From: Bacillus_BD sp963765265
GTDB taxonomy: Bacteria; Bacillota; Bacilli; Bacillales; Cytobacillaceae
Assembly (NCBI GenBank): GCA_963765265.1
Contig: CAVXVN010000005.1
Location: 434,001-498,000 of the forward strand
DNA length: 64,000 nt
Direction: 5' to 3'
Part shown: positions 11,025 to 19,002 of the stretch, piece by piece
How the letters are laid out: each line of letters begins with the position of its first letter
How positions within the stretch are numbered: the stretch's first letter is position 1
Notes under the pieces: model-generated
What the model was told of the DNA's origin: nothing
What the model saw: only the letters and a program-made list of their open reading frames with translations
Databases searched by the model: none
Program-made: the position numbers and the translations under genes

Positions 11025-11431
11025 GTTAATCCTCCTCCTGAAGCATCGTTACGATTACTTTTTTCTCTGGGTTCTAAATGTCTGATCTGCAAGGTCCGGG
11101 CTTCTGACTGAATATAGTCAGAACTTCCAATATGCAAGATGGATGCGGCAGAGATTGCAAGAACATCAATGGAACCCACTTTTATGAATGAATTTAATGA
11201 GGTTGACTGAATCGTAATGGGCTCATCTATAGGCGGAATAGGGAGTGAATAGGAAAAAATTCCATATACATTAAAATTCCCCTCATTGGAAAAAAAGAGT
11301 TCTTTTTCCCTTTGCACAGCAATGGTTCGTGTAAAACTGTTAATCCCCTTTGAATCACCAATTTGAATGACAGAGGCAATTCCAGCTGAGTCCAATTTGA
11401 GTGAATCGACTTTTGATGTCCGTTTTAACAT
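11009..11431 (-). CDS. gerPE: Spore germination protein GerPE
   Basis: A 140-residue GerPE homologue, part of the coat permeability operon. It begins MLKRTSKVDSLKLDSAGIAS and has the family's beta-rich middle with VGSIDVLAISAASILHIGSS. It has no membrane segment or signal peptide, in line with synthesis in the mother cell and deposition in the coat. It starts 4 bp after the gerPD stop and overlaps gerPF by 16 bp. Confidence 0.92.
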   Translation of the reverse strand: MLKRTSKVDSLKLDSAGIASVIQIGDSKGINSFTRTIAVQREKELFFSNEGNFNVYGIFSYSLPIPPIDEPITIQSTSLNSFIKVGSIDVLAISAASILHIGSSDYIQSEARTLQIRHLEPREKSNRNDASGGGLTCLHL

Positions 11432-11435
11432 CTCG

Positions 11436-11615
11436 TTACCCCTGTGGCGCTAATGGTACAAACGGTCCGATGATTAATGACGCTGGAGGAGTGTCAAATA
11501 GGGAAGTAAGCTGGATTGAATTTGTATCCCCAACCATTAACAAGGAGGAGCTAGAGACCCCAATAACCCGAATACTTCCTACACAAATATCACGATTTAC
11601 GACTTCATAATTCAT
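11436..11615 (-). CDS. gerPD: Spore germination protein GerPD
   Basis: A 59-residue protein that a length cutoff would miss: it starts MNYEVVNRDICVGSI and ends LIIGPFVPLAPQG. Its ATG at 11615 overlaps the gerPC stop as ATGA (stop 11612-11614), and its TAA is at 11436. Size, sequence character and position between gerPC and gerPE fit GerPD. It is one of six proteins thought to act together so that germinants reach receptors in the inner membrane. Confidence 0.92.
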   Translation of the reverse strand: MNYEVVNRDICVGSIRVIGVSSSSLLMVGDTNSIQLTSLFDTPPASLIIGPFVPLAPQG

Positions 11616-12217
11616 TCAGGTTTCATTCCTTTCATATTTTCAGGTAGATGTTGAAGAAAGGATAAGACACCATAGTGGATTTCCTTTTGCATTTGTTCGA
11701 GAATATACTCTTTTTGTTGTTCGGGTGAGTCGTTACTGTTCCTTAATGGCTGATTTAAGTAATACTCAATTCGGTTTGGAAGCTGTTTTTTAATATCTTG
11801 AAGGATAAATTCTCGATAAGATTCATCTACCTGAAGATTAAGTTGTTGTCCAGCATCTGTCATGATGGATATTAGGTTTGAATCAAGATATTGATGGATG
11901 GAATTTTCGAGATCAGTAAACAATGCCATCCTCTGACTCGGCGATGCAGCTCCGTTTTTGTTTGGAACGGAAAAGTCCTCGATTCCTTGTAAGTCTGTTG
12001 GATTTAAACCAATGTTTAATGTTCCTGCTAATGTTTCAACTTTCAGCTGATCAAATTTATATTCCAATTTTTCGACATGAACAGGAGGGCGACTTTGTAA
12101 TTCGGTTATTTTTTGCTCCATTGAAATCATTTTCTGTTGTAAGTTGCGTATTTTTTGATCTTGTTTATGCATATAAGCCTGCATGGATTGGAGTACTTGA
12201 TACATATTTTGATTCAC
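11612..12217 (-). CDS. gerPC: Spore germination protein GerPC
   Basis: A 201-residue protein with an N-terminal coiled coil (about residues 8-45, QSMQAYMHKQDQKIRNLQQK) and a mixed C-terminal region, as in GerPC of other bacilli. The start is a GTG at 12217 preceded by GAGGTGTGA. It is the largest GerP protein and is followed without a gap by gerPD (ATGA overlap). Family knowledge gives a role in spore-coat permeability; no enzymatic motif is visible. Confidence 0.92.
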   Translation of the reverse strand: MNQNMYQVLQSMQAYMHKQDQKIRNLQQKMISMEQKITELQSRPPVHVEKLEYKFDQLKVETLAGTLNIGLNPTDLQGIEDFSVPNKNGAASPSQRMALFTDLENSIHQYLDSNLISIMTDAGQQLNLQVDESYREFILQDIKKQLPNRIEYYLNQPLRNSNDSPEQQKEYILEQMQKEIHYGVLSFLQHLPENMKGMKPE

Positions 12218-12286
12218 GCTTCACACCTCACAGTGACTGACGGTCTATAGTCGAGTACGTTTTTCACGAATGATGATAAAGAGAGT

Positions 12287-12508
12287 TTAGCTCGTTAAAG
12301 ATGTCAACGGAACAAAAGGGGGTTGTGTTTCAGTTACAGAACCAAGGTGTACTGGTTCAGGGGCAGGTCCTGTAAACCCACCTGTATTATATAGATTTGA
12401 GACAGGTTTAATGATTCCTGCGCTTCCTATTTGGAGTACGGAAGAGTTTGAAATCCCTTCTATTTTTAAAAACTGAATGGAAATGGATTGCTGAACATAG
12501 ATATTCAT
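12287..12508 (-). CDS. gerPB: Spore germination protein GerPB
   Basis: A 73-residue GerPB homologue with the recognisable core ISNSSVLQIGSAG and SNLYNTGGFTGPAPEP. I chose the ATG at 12508 (MNIYVQQS), which matches the family N-terminus and follows GGTGA; two upstream GTGs give a 4-residue longer form. The gap to gerPA upstream is 123 bp, unusually wide for this operon, and holds a repeat relic. Confidence 0.9.
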   Translation of the reverse strand: MNIYVQQSISIQFLKIEGISNSSVLQIGSAGIIKPVSNLYNTGGFTGPAPEPVHLGSVTETQPPFVPLTSLTS

Positions 12509-12559
12509 TTTTTTCACCACTTTTATTCATTTGCTTAGGAGATCATGTAAAACCATTTG

Positions 12560-12608
12560 TCCCGGTTTAACAGGCTGTAATACCCCCACTGATGGAAGTT
12601 TTCTTTAT
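12560..12608 (+). repeat. Dispersed repeat relic inside the gerP operon
   Basis: About 48 bp (GTTTAACAGG, one base, TGTAAT, then CCCCCACTGATGGAAGTTTTCTTTAT) nearly match 48057-48104. The same 3' motif, CACTGATGGAAGT or a close variant, ends the structured elements at 30191 and 48431. The relic fills the gerPA-gerPB gap. It is probably the end of a lost mobile element; see the findings. Confidence 0.75.
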
Positions 12609-12631
12609 TTAACGAATCACAATGTAAACCT

Positions 12632-12853
12632 CTAAACATTAAAGAAATTTCCTTGGTCGATTCCATCTTGATCATACGTATTGGTCGAACTGTGATGATT
12701 TTGAACATACAGTCCATCACCTGTATTAAAGGACCCTGCTCCTGCAAACGTTTTTGCATTCGATAATGTTGAAATCTTATAAACATCGCCAATATGAAAA
12801 ACTGCACCTGACCCGATCGATATGACTTGAACAACTCCTACAATGGCTGGCAT
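12632..12853 (-). CDS. gerPA: Spore germination protein GerPA
   Basis: A 73-residue first gene of the gerP operon, reading PAIVGVVQVISIGSGAVFHIGD and then a glycine-rich AGAGSFNTGDG segment. It is paralogous to GerPF. The ATG at 12853 is preceded by AAAGGGTG. A sigma-K-like promoter lies about 75 bp upstream. Together with gerPB-F it is needed for normal spore response to nutrients (family knowledge). Confidence 0.93.
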   Translation of the reverse strand: MPAIVGVVQVISIGSGAVFHIGDVYKISTLSNAKTFAGAGSFNTGDGLYVQNHHSSTNTYDQDGIDQGNFFNV

Positions 12854-12926
12854 TTTGAAACACCCTTTAATTTTTAATATCGGATAGGAAAAAGAAGAAA
12901 ATGATGATCCTGCCCATCTTTATTAA

Positions 12927-12955
12927 TATTGTATGGAAACAAATCATGAAAGGTG
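12927..12955 (-). promoter_or_regulatory. Sigma-K-type promoter for gerPABCDEF
   Basis: On the minus strand CATACAATA (12935-12927) fits the sigma-K -10 CATANNNTA exactly. An AC (12954-12953) lies 17 nt upstream, matching the minimal -35. The gerP operon is known to be sigma-K dependent in B. subtilis, which supports the assignment. Confidence 0.7.
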
Positions 12956-12993
12956 ATTCATTTGCCTAAATGCTTAATTTAATAAATGAGTAA

Positions 12994-13068
12994 AGTGACT
13001 GCTATATGACTAATTTAATCAATTGTTATGACTTTCTTTCACTTAAATATATGACTTTATTTTTACAT
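12994..13068 (+). promoter_or_regulatory. Promoter region with three TATGAC boxes
   Basis: TATGAC occurs at 13005, 13027 and 13050, spaced 22 and 23 bp (about two helical turns). The last, TATGACTTT, is exactly 10 nt upstream of a CATAAT -10. The same arrangement recurs before the ABC operon at 18076. It is a probable site for the NarL-type regulator at 17004 (inference). Confidence 0.5.
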
Positions 13069-13101
13069 AATAAAGTTAGAAAAAGTGATGGAGGAGTTGA
13101 A

Positions 13102-13441
13102 ATGATTAAAACAATTTGGAAAGTAATTTCGCATTTGGGTACCCGTTTTATATTCTTCAATAATGGGAATCTTTCATCTGGTGATTCTAACTTCTTTGGG
13201 ATTAATTGGCTTAATTACAGGGATATGCACGTTGTTGATGCCGATATTTGGTTTATTACGAGCTTTTGGAGCTAAAAAAATATTTATGATATGGGATGAC
13301 ATGCAAGTACCGACAATTTTAGGTCTTCCCACTGGAATTTTTCTAGGGATGATTTGTGCGTCGATAGCTTGGTTAAGTCTTCGTTTTTTTATGAAATATT
13401 TTCATTTCATTTCGAGAAATAAGCACAATTTTATGAAATAA
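13102..13441 (+). pseudogene. Small membrane protein of unknown function, single frameshift
   Basis: The ATG at 13102 follows GAGGAG. The frame begins MIKTIWKVISHLGTR, then breaks. Shifting by one base (an extra T in the TTTT near 13145) gives LYSSIMGIFHLVILTS and a hydrophobic protein of about 113 residues with two or three membrane segments, ending at 13441 with a basic tail. I do not recognise the family; the N-terminal hydrophobic design resembles small subunits of two-component or PspC-like modules only loosely. It lies 24 bp upstream of the serine hydrolase gene, so the two may be co-transcribed. Confidence 0.6.
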
Positions 13442-13465
13442 AATAAATAATCTGGAGGAATAAAC

Positions 13466-14593
13466 ATGAAAAAGGTATTTAAGATAATAGGGATTAGTTT
13501 TGTCAGTCTTATGGTTCTGTTAATGGCAGGAGCGTTCGTCTTTGGCAGTGCAAAGCACTCAGATTTAACGGGGAGTGAAGAAAGCAGGGTTAAGGAATTT
13601 ATGGGAGAATTTATAAAGGAAGAGCCATTTGATGGATCAGTATTAGTGCTGCATAAGGGTGAAGTGACTTTGAACGAATCATATGGATTAGCTGATAAGG
13701 AAAACAAAGTGCCGTTTACGAATGACCTGCAGTTTCCGGTTGGATCCATCGCAAAGTCGATGACAGCGATGGCTATCTTGCAGTTGGAGGAAGAAGGAAA
13801 GCTATCTGTGACTGATCGATTATCAGAATACATGCCTGAGCTGCCACATGCCAATCAAATCACTCTTCACCAATTATTAAATCATAGCTCAGGATTAACT
13901 GACTTTTTGGAAGTTGAGGAAATCAAAAACAATTATACAAAGGCCCATTCGGAGGAAGAAATTATCAACAGCTTTAAAGATAAACCGCTGATATCAAAGC
14001 CTGGTGATAAGTATGCTTATATTAGCTCGGATTATTACTTGCTTGGAAAAGTCCTTGAGAAAGTATCTGGTGAAGAGTATGACACTTATTTACAAAATCA
14101 TATATTTAAACCGGCTGGAATGAACGAAACGTTTGTCATGAATGAAGAAAATCGTGATGAAGTAAAAGTAAAAGGGTATGAAAACGGAGAATTCAATGTA
14201 AATGTTCACCCTAGCTTGTTGTTCGCATGTGGTGATGTCGCCTCCACGAAGGCTGATTTGGCTAAATATATTTACGCTATCGACAAAAATTTATTATTAT
14301 CTAAAAAGCAAAAGGAGAAAATGACTACTTCAACCATTGATATTATTCCGACTCAAATGGGCTACGGGTATGGCTGGTACGCAGCAGACAGTTTCTATTC
14401 ATTCAATGAAAAAGAATATTCGCATGGCGGCTCATTGCCTGGACTGAGAGCAGGATTAATGAACTTCCCAGAAAAAGACTTAACAATTGTGATTTTTAGC
14501 AATAAAGGATTTGCATGGAACTATGTCAAACTTGGGAATGAAATTGCTTCGATATTGTTAGATAAAAGAATGTGGTTTATTCATAAATTATAG
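13466..14593 (+). CDS. Serine hydrolase, beta-lactamase/penicillin-binding-protein fold (class C type)
   Basis: 375 residues with an N-terminal hydrophobic anchor or signal (about residues 7-28), so it acts outside the membrane. The active-site motif SIAK lies near residue 94 (VGSIAKSMTAMAIL). The second motif is YISS in place of the common YSN, and the third is HGG near residue 318. Such proteins include esterases, D-aminopeptidases and penicillin-interacting proteins, and the substrate cannot be read from the sequence. RBS CTGGAGGAA precedes the ATG. It sits between a small membrane gene and a signalling operon. Confidence 0.85.
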   Translation: MKKVFKIIGISFVSLMVLLMAGAFVFGSAKHSDLTGSEESRVKEFMGEFIKEEPFDGSVLVLHKGEVTLNESYGLADKENKVPFTNDLQFPVGSIAKSMTAMAILQLEEEGKLSVTDRLSEYMPELPHANQITLHQLLNHSSGLTDFLEVEEIKNNYTKAHSEEEIINSFKDKPLISKPGDKYAYISSDYYLLGKVLEKVSGEEYDTYLQNHIFKPAGMNETFVMNEENRDEVKVKGYENGEFNVNVHPSLLFACGDVASTKADLAKYIYAIDKNLLLSKKQKEKMTTSTIDIIPTQMGYGYGWYAADSFYSFNEKEYSHGGSLPGLRAGLMNFPEKDLTIVIFSNKGFAWNYVKLGNEIASILLDKRMWFIHKL

Positions 14594-14718
14594 TAAAAAG
14601 ATATAGGGGAAGTTTAGTGGGGGAACTGGTTTATTATTTAACAGATTGAGCCTTCCTCCTTTTGTTTAATTCATATACAATTATTACTAATAAAGGTAAA
14701 AAATGGGGGAGTATGAAC

Positions 14719-15789
14719 ATGCTATCATTTTCTAAAAAGAAATGGATATGGTTTAGTTTCCTGTTAGTTCTAGTTCTTAGTGCTAATGTACTCATTTATC
14801 GAACGGATATAATAAAGCCTATTCCAAGTGAAGTTGCGCTAGCTTCAATAGTTGACTTTATCGTTATTATCCCTCTCACCACTTATTTTTTTATCATTAG
14901 AAAACGTTATTCTATAAAATATTTACTGCTTGTTGCGATTGCAGGATATGGTCTTGCTTCACTCATTATTCCAAAAGGCTTACTTTCTTCTTATTCATTT
15001 GTCAAATACATTTTATTTGCTTGTGAGGGAGTATTTATCATCTTAGAGCTATACATTATTTATAAGTTAATGACAAAGATTCCCTCCATTATCAAGAACT
15101 ATCGCAGTAATGAAACGGAAATTCCGACTTTTCAATATCGAATGGAGCAAATTATCACTCAGCATTTAAAGCCCTCACGTATGCTAGATATGATTCTCTC
15201 AGAAATCACCATGTTTTATTACAGTTTTTTTTCTTGGAGGAAAAAACCATTATCAGTATCCAGTGATGTACGAACATACACCTTTCATCAAAATACGAGT
15301 ACTATTGCTTTTTACATGATGCTGATCCACGCACTTGTTCTTGAATCAGTAGGTTTCCACTTTTTATTGAATTCTTGGAATGAAGCCGTTTCTATTATTT
15401 TACTACTTTTCAATATTTATACTCTCCTATTCATTCTCGCAGAGATACAAGTAATTCGATTATGTCCTTTTATTATAACCAATAGACACTTATATCTGCA
15501 GGTTGGAATCATGCAGCAGTTAACGGTTCCAATTAGGGAAATTAAAAGCATTCATCCTTATCAAGGTCCGGAAAAACTTTCGAAAGATGAGAAAAAGGAT
15601 ATCTTCGATGCAGTATTGACCGATTTTATGAAAGAAAAACCGATATATGAAATTGAGTTTAACACACCTCAGGAAGTGATACTCATGTATGGATTTAAGA
15701 AAAAGGTAACGAAAGCTCATCTTCGACCAGATGAACCGCAAAAATTTTACGATACTCTTTATGAAAAATTAAATAAAGTGAACAGCTAA
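14719..15789 (+). CDS. Membrane protein with a C-terminal PH-like domain, unknown function
   Basis: About 356 residues. There are four N-terminal membrane segments (residues about 8-140), a cytoplasmic middle, two more hydrophobic segments near 200-260, then a soluble region (FIITNRHLYLQVGIMQQLTVP) that looks like a bacterial PH domain. The ATG at 14719 is 8 nt after GGGGGAGT; an ATG at 14713 is also possible but very close to the site. It precedes the histidine kinase gene by 39 bp and is likely its operon partner, perhaps a sensor accessory (inference). Confidence 0.7.
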   Translation: MLSFSKKKWIWFSFLLVLVLSANVLIYRTDIIKPIPSEVALASIVDFIVIIPLTTYFFIIRKRYSIKYLLLVAIAGYGLASLIIPKGLLSSYSFVKYILFACEGVFIILELYIIYKLMTKIPSIIKNYRSNETEIPTFQYRMEQIITQHLKPSRMLDMILSEITMFYYSFFSWRKKPLSVSSDVRTYTFHQNTSTIAFYMMLIHALVLESVGFHFLLNSWNEAVSIILLLFNIYTLLFILAEIQVIRLCPFIITNRHLYLQVGIMQQLTVPIREIKSIHPYQGPEKLSKDEKKDIFDAVLTDFMKEKPIYEIEFNTPQEVILMYGFKKKVTKAHLRPDEPQKFYDTLYEKLNKVNS

Positions 15790-15828
15790 TCGGATTGTGT
15801 TAGGACAATAAGGGATGGAGGTGTGTGA

Positions 15829-16998
15829 TTGAGTAAGTTAAAAGGTGTCGATAAGCTTTCAGTTTTAGTAGAACTCGTGATGTTTACTTTTAGATTATTT
15901 TTTTATGTGTTTGTCTTGATGGACGTGTATACGGAGAAGGACTTGCTTGATCACTTTTTCTTAACGGTTATATGGGTAGTTGCGATCATGGTGGTGCCTA
16001 TTTGTTTTTGGATTCCGCTTGTATTTAAAAAAAGTACGTATTTTTGTTTTGCGGAACTGTTGCTAAGCGGCTCCTTGACTATTTATGCTATGCAGCAGTT
16101 TAGTGATACCTATACATCCATGTTTATTATTTCAGCTTTAACAATTTCTTTTCATCTTGAGAAACGGCATTATTGGATGTTGCCAGTTATGGCCCTTTTT
16201 CCTTTTATAGATTTCATCATAAAAGGTATATTACCGAGTGAGAGTCCATTTTTCTATATTTTTAATCATTGGTTTTTAATGATTATTGGATTTGGATTTA
16301 ATCTAATTATTAAAGCTTATAAAAATACTGAAAATTTAAGTAATATCATAGAGGAACAAAATCAAACGCTTGTTCAATATGCCAAGCAAATTGAGTCTCT
16401 TACCCTTGTAGAAGAACGGAATCGGATGGCGCGTGATTTGCACGATACACTAGGGCATTCGTTTATTTCCTATATTTTAGGGTTAGATGCCGTATTGTAT
16501 TTGATGGATTCCAATACTCCTGAAGCGAAGAAAAAGCTTGAGGAGCTTAGAAATTACGCGTCAGAAAACCTGGATCAAATTAGGGAAACCATTCATGAAA
16601 TTGGAACAGAAACGGATATTTCATTAACCAATAATTTCTCGGCTATTATGGATGAGTTTTCTGAGTATACAAGTACGAAAGTAGACTTTAAAGTAATAGG
16701 TGAGGAATATGTATTGCATCATTCGATGAGAATGGCTCTTTTGCGTTGTTTGCAGGAAAGTTTGACGAATGCAAAAAGGCATGGCAATGCTACAGAGATT
16801 TCTATTCAACTATCTTTTATTGAAAATGAAGTGGAGTTAGTCATTGTGGATAATGGTAAAGGTTCAGAAAAGGTTGAGTATGGGTTTGGTCTAACCTCAA
16901 TGCAAGAACGTTTAACAGCACTTAATGGTGCATTCAAAATGATTTCGTCTAAGAGCTTAGGAACAACAGTAACATGTCATATTCCATATAGGAGGTAA
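15829..16998 (+). CDS. Sensor histidine kinase, NarL/DesK-type (HisKA_3)
   Basis: 389 residues starting at TTG 15829 after GGAGGTG. The first 160 residues hold about five or six membrane segments with little extracellular sequence, suggesting sensing at or within the membrane. A short coiled coil leads to the phosphoacceptor site, the His in RMARDLHDTLGHS (near residue 205). The C-terminal ATPase domain has ESLTNAKRHG (N box), VDNGKGS and the YGFGLTSMQERL glycine box. It is paired with the response regulator six bases downstream. The signal is unknown. Confidence 0.92.
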   Translation: MSKLKGVDKLSVLVELVMFTFRLFFYVFVLMDVYTEKDLLDHFFLTVIWVVAIMVVPICFWIPLVFKKSTYFCFAELLLSGSLTIYAMQQFSDTYTSMFIISALTISFHLEKRHYWMLPVMALFPFIDFIIKGILPSESPFFYIFNHWFLMIIGFGFNLIIKAYKNTENLSNIIEEQNQTLVQYAKQIESLTLVEERNRMARDLHDTLGHSFISYILGLDAVLYLMDSNTPEAKKKLEELRNYASENLDQIRETIHEIGTETDISLTNNFSAIMDEFSEYTSTKVDFKVIGEEYVLHHSMRMALLRCLQESLTNAKRHGNATEISIQLSFIENEVELVIVDNGKGSEKVEYGFGLTSMQERLTALNGAFKMISSKSLGTTVTCHIPYRR

Positions 16999-17003
16999 GA
17001 AGG

Positions 17004-17675
17004 ATGGAGGATATTAAAGTACTAATAGCAGATGATCAAGGATTGATCAGAGAAAGTTTAAGTATTGTACTCAATATAGAAGATCAAATCACTGTTGTCG
17101 GTCTAGCTGAAGATGGAAATGAGGCAGTGCAATTATGTGAAAGTCTCTCCCCTGATGTCGTTTTAATGGATATTAATATGCCGAACATGGATGGAGTGAG
17201 TGCAACAAAGTTAATCAAAGAACAGTGGCCACAGATAAAGGTTATCATTCTTACATCCTATCAAGATGTGGACTATGTTGTAAGTGCACTAGCGAATGGA
17301 GCAGAGGGCTATCTTCTAAAATCACTTCATCCTCGCAGTCTGGCAAGTAGTATTCGTTTAGTCCATTCTGGGGGAACTCTTATTACAAAGGAAATGGCAG
17401 CTAGTTTAATAAATAGCCAACCTCACAAGGAAGAGGATGTTTCACAAGTGAAGGAATCTAGGCAGCAAAACCTTATACACCATTATGGGTTAAGTGAACG
17501 TGAAGTAGAAGTGTTAAAGCTACTGGCTCAAGGTCTGCGGAATAATGAAATTTCTGAACGGTTATTCTTAAGCGGTGGGACAGTTAAAAATTATATTTCT
17601 AATATTTATGCAAAGCTTGAGGTAAAGGGACGACGTGAAGCAGCCGATAAAGCTAAAAATGAAGGGTTATTCTAA
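17004..17675 (+). CDS. Response regulator, NarL/LuxR family
   Basis: 223 residues. The receiver domain has the acidic pair DD (residues 10-11), a phosphoacceptor Asp in VVLMDINMP (near residue 55), a Thr/Ser switch (ILTSYQ) and Lys in LLKSL. It is followed by a LuxR-type helix-turn-helix (LSEREVEVLKLLAQGL, NNEISERLFLSGGTVKNYISNIYAKL). It overlaps no gene but follows the kinase closely, so they form one system. Repeated TATGACTTT boxes in front of the genes at 13102 and 18076 are plausible targets. Confidence 0.93.
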   Translation: MEDIKVLIADDQGLIRESLSIVLNIEDQITVVGLAEDGNEAVQLCESLSPDVVLMDINMPNMDGVSATKLIKEQWPQIKVIILTSYQDVDYVVSALANGAEGYLLKSLHPRSLASSIRLVHSGGTLITKEMAASLINSQPHKEEDVSQVKESRQQNLIHHYGLSEREVEVLKLLAQGLRNNEISERLFLSGGTVKNYISNIYAKLEVKGRREAADKAKNEGLF

Positions 17676-17746
17676 GATTAGGTTGAGCTTAGGTGGATTT
17701 TTTTGCATGGTACTAAAATAGAACCTATTTTCATATTGAAATTTTG

Positions 17747-17781
17747 CATGACCCTTTTTAAGAAGGGGTCATGTTTTTTTA
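17747..17781 (+). terminator. Terminator after the NarL-type two-component operon
   Basis: Stem CATGACCC/GGGTCATG (17747-17754 and 17767-17774) is followed by seven T. Confidence 0.85.
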
Positions 17782-17782
17782 C

Positions 17783-17910
17783 ACTCTTAAAGTAAAAAAT
17801 TGCAGCGCTGGAGAAGTTCAGGCGTAGGTGGCAATTTTTAGGAAAACAGTATAAGTGCAACTACGCCTCTGTCTTCGCCTTGCAGGCTCGCCAATCGGCG
17901 AGTTTTCTTT
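17783..17910 (+). repeat. Dispersed 130-bp repeat, copy 1
   Basis: This copy shares almost its whole length with the tandem pair at 52458-52722. Conserved parts are a TTGCAGCGCTGGAGAAGTT-type start, GGCAATTTTTAGGAAAACAG, TATAAGTGCAACTACGCCTC, and a terminal hairpin CTCGCC-AAT-CGGCGAG followed by TTTTCTTT. The end looks like an intrinsic terminator. No reading frame is conserved. It lies just past the operon terminator. Confidence 0.85.
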
Positions 17911-17952
17911 ATGAAATAAAAGAAGCGAATATGAATGACATCTAACGAAACT

Positions 17953-18036
17953 TAGTGACTTTCCATTAATGGATATGAAAATGATTATGACTTTTCCTTT
18001 ACCGTTAGTCACTATTGGTTATGACTTTTTCTGAAT
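17953..18036 (+). promoter_or_regulatory. Promoter region with TATGACTTT boxes before the ABC operon
   Basis: TTATGACTTTTC (at 17985) and TTATGACTTTTT (at 18019) are 34 bp apart, with a related AGTGACTTTC at 17954. The proximal box is exactly 10 nt upstream of TAGAAT (-10), the same geometry as in front of 13102. Confidence 0.5.
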
Positions 18037-18075
18037 AGAATGAGGATATAGAAAAGACAAAGGAGTGAAAATTAA

Positions 18076-19002
18076 ATGGCTGGAGTCGTTGAAATACAAA
18101 ACGTTTCGAAAGTGATTAAAGGGAAGACCATTATTGATTCATTAAGCTTTGAAGTAAATCGTGGAGAGGTATTCGGGTTTCTAGGACCAAATGGTGCAGG
18201 TAAGACGACAACGATTAGGATGATCGTGGGCTTGATTGGAATGACATCAGGAGATATCAAAATTTCAGGCTATAGTGTCAAAAATGATTTTGAAAAGGCT
18301 GTCCGTCATGTAGGAGCCATTGTTGAGAATCCGGAAATGTACAAATTTTTAAGTGGTTACGAAAACCTTGTTCATTTTGCCCGTATGTCAAAAGGGATCA
18401 AGAAGGAAAAAATTGATGAAGCGGTGCAACTAGTTGGATTAACAGAAAGAATTCATGACAAAGTCAAAACCTATTCACTAGGAATGAGGCAGAGACTAGG
18501 GCTTGCTCAATCCCTCTTACATGATCCAAAGGTTTTAATTCTTGATGAGCCAACGAATGGGTTAGATCCTGCTGGTATTCGTGAAATAAGAGATCATTTA
18601 AGAATGCTCGCCCGTGAAAAGGATATGGCGGTTATTGTATCAAGTCATTTGCTTTCAGAAATGGAAATGATGTGTGATCGCATCGGGATCATTCAAAAAG
18701 GCAAGCTTATAGATGTTCAACTAGTGGAAGACTTTGTTCATGGTACAGAACAAACCTATGAATTAGAGGCTTCTCCGAAAGAAAAGGCAATGGCGTGTAT
18801 TGAAAAACGATATCCCAATATAAAAGTTCAAATGACGAGTCAAGGTGTATCGGCTCCATTAATAAAAGAAGAAATTCCGTTAGTGGTGAAGGATATGGTT
18901 GCTGCTGGTATTCAAATTTACGGAATTAAAGAAATAACGAAGACGTTAGAAGAACGTTTCTTAGAGGTTACGGAAACGAAGGAGGAAGCGATCCATGTTT
19001 AA
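18076..19002 (+). CDS. ABC transporter ATP-binding protein (ABC-2/NatA type)
   Basis: 308 residues: Walker A GPNGAGKTTT near residue 40, signature YSLGMRQRLGLAQ, Walker B VLILDEPTNGLDP, and an H-loop SSHLLSEME. The C-terminal 80 residues form an extension common in drug or bacitracin-type exporters. It overlaps the permease gene by 8 bp, so the pair forms an exporter or membrane-effect pump. The substrate is unknown. The nearby two-component system and TATGACTTT boxes suggest induction by an envelope signal (inference). Confidence 0.92.
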   Translation: MAGVVEIQNVSKVIKGKTIIDSLSFEVNRGEVFGFLGPNGAGKTTTIRMIVGLIGMTSGDIKISGYSVKNDFEKAVRHVGAIVENPEMYKFLSGYENLVHFARMSKGIKKEKIDEAVQLVGLTERIHDKVKTYSLGMRQRLGLAQSLLHDPKVLILDEPTNGLDPAGIREIRDHLRMLAREKDMAVIVSSHLLSEMEMMCDRIGIIQKGKLIDVQLVEDFVHGTEQTYELEASPKEKAMACIEKRYPNIKVQMTSQGVSAPLIKEEIPLVVKDMVAAGIQIYGIKEITKTLEERFLEVTETKEEAIHV

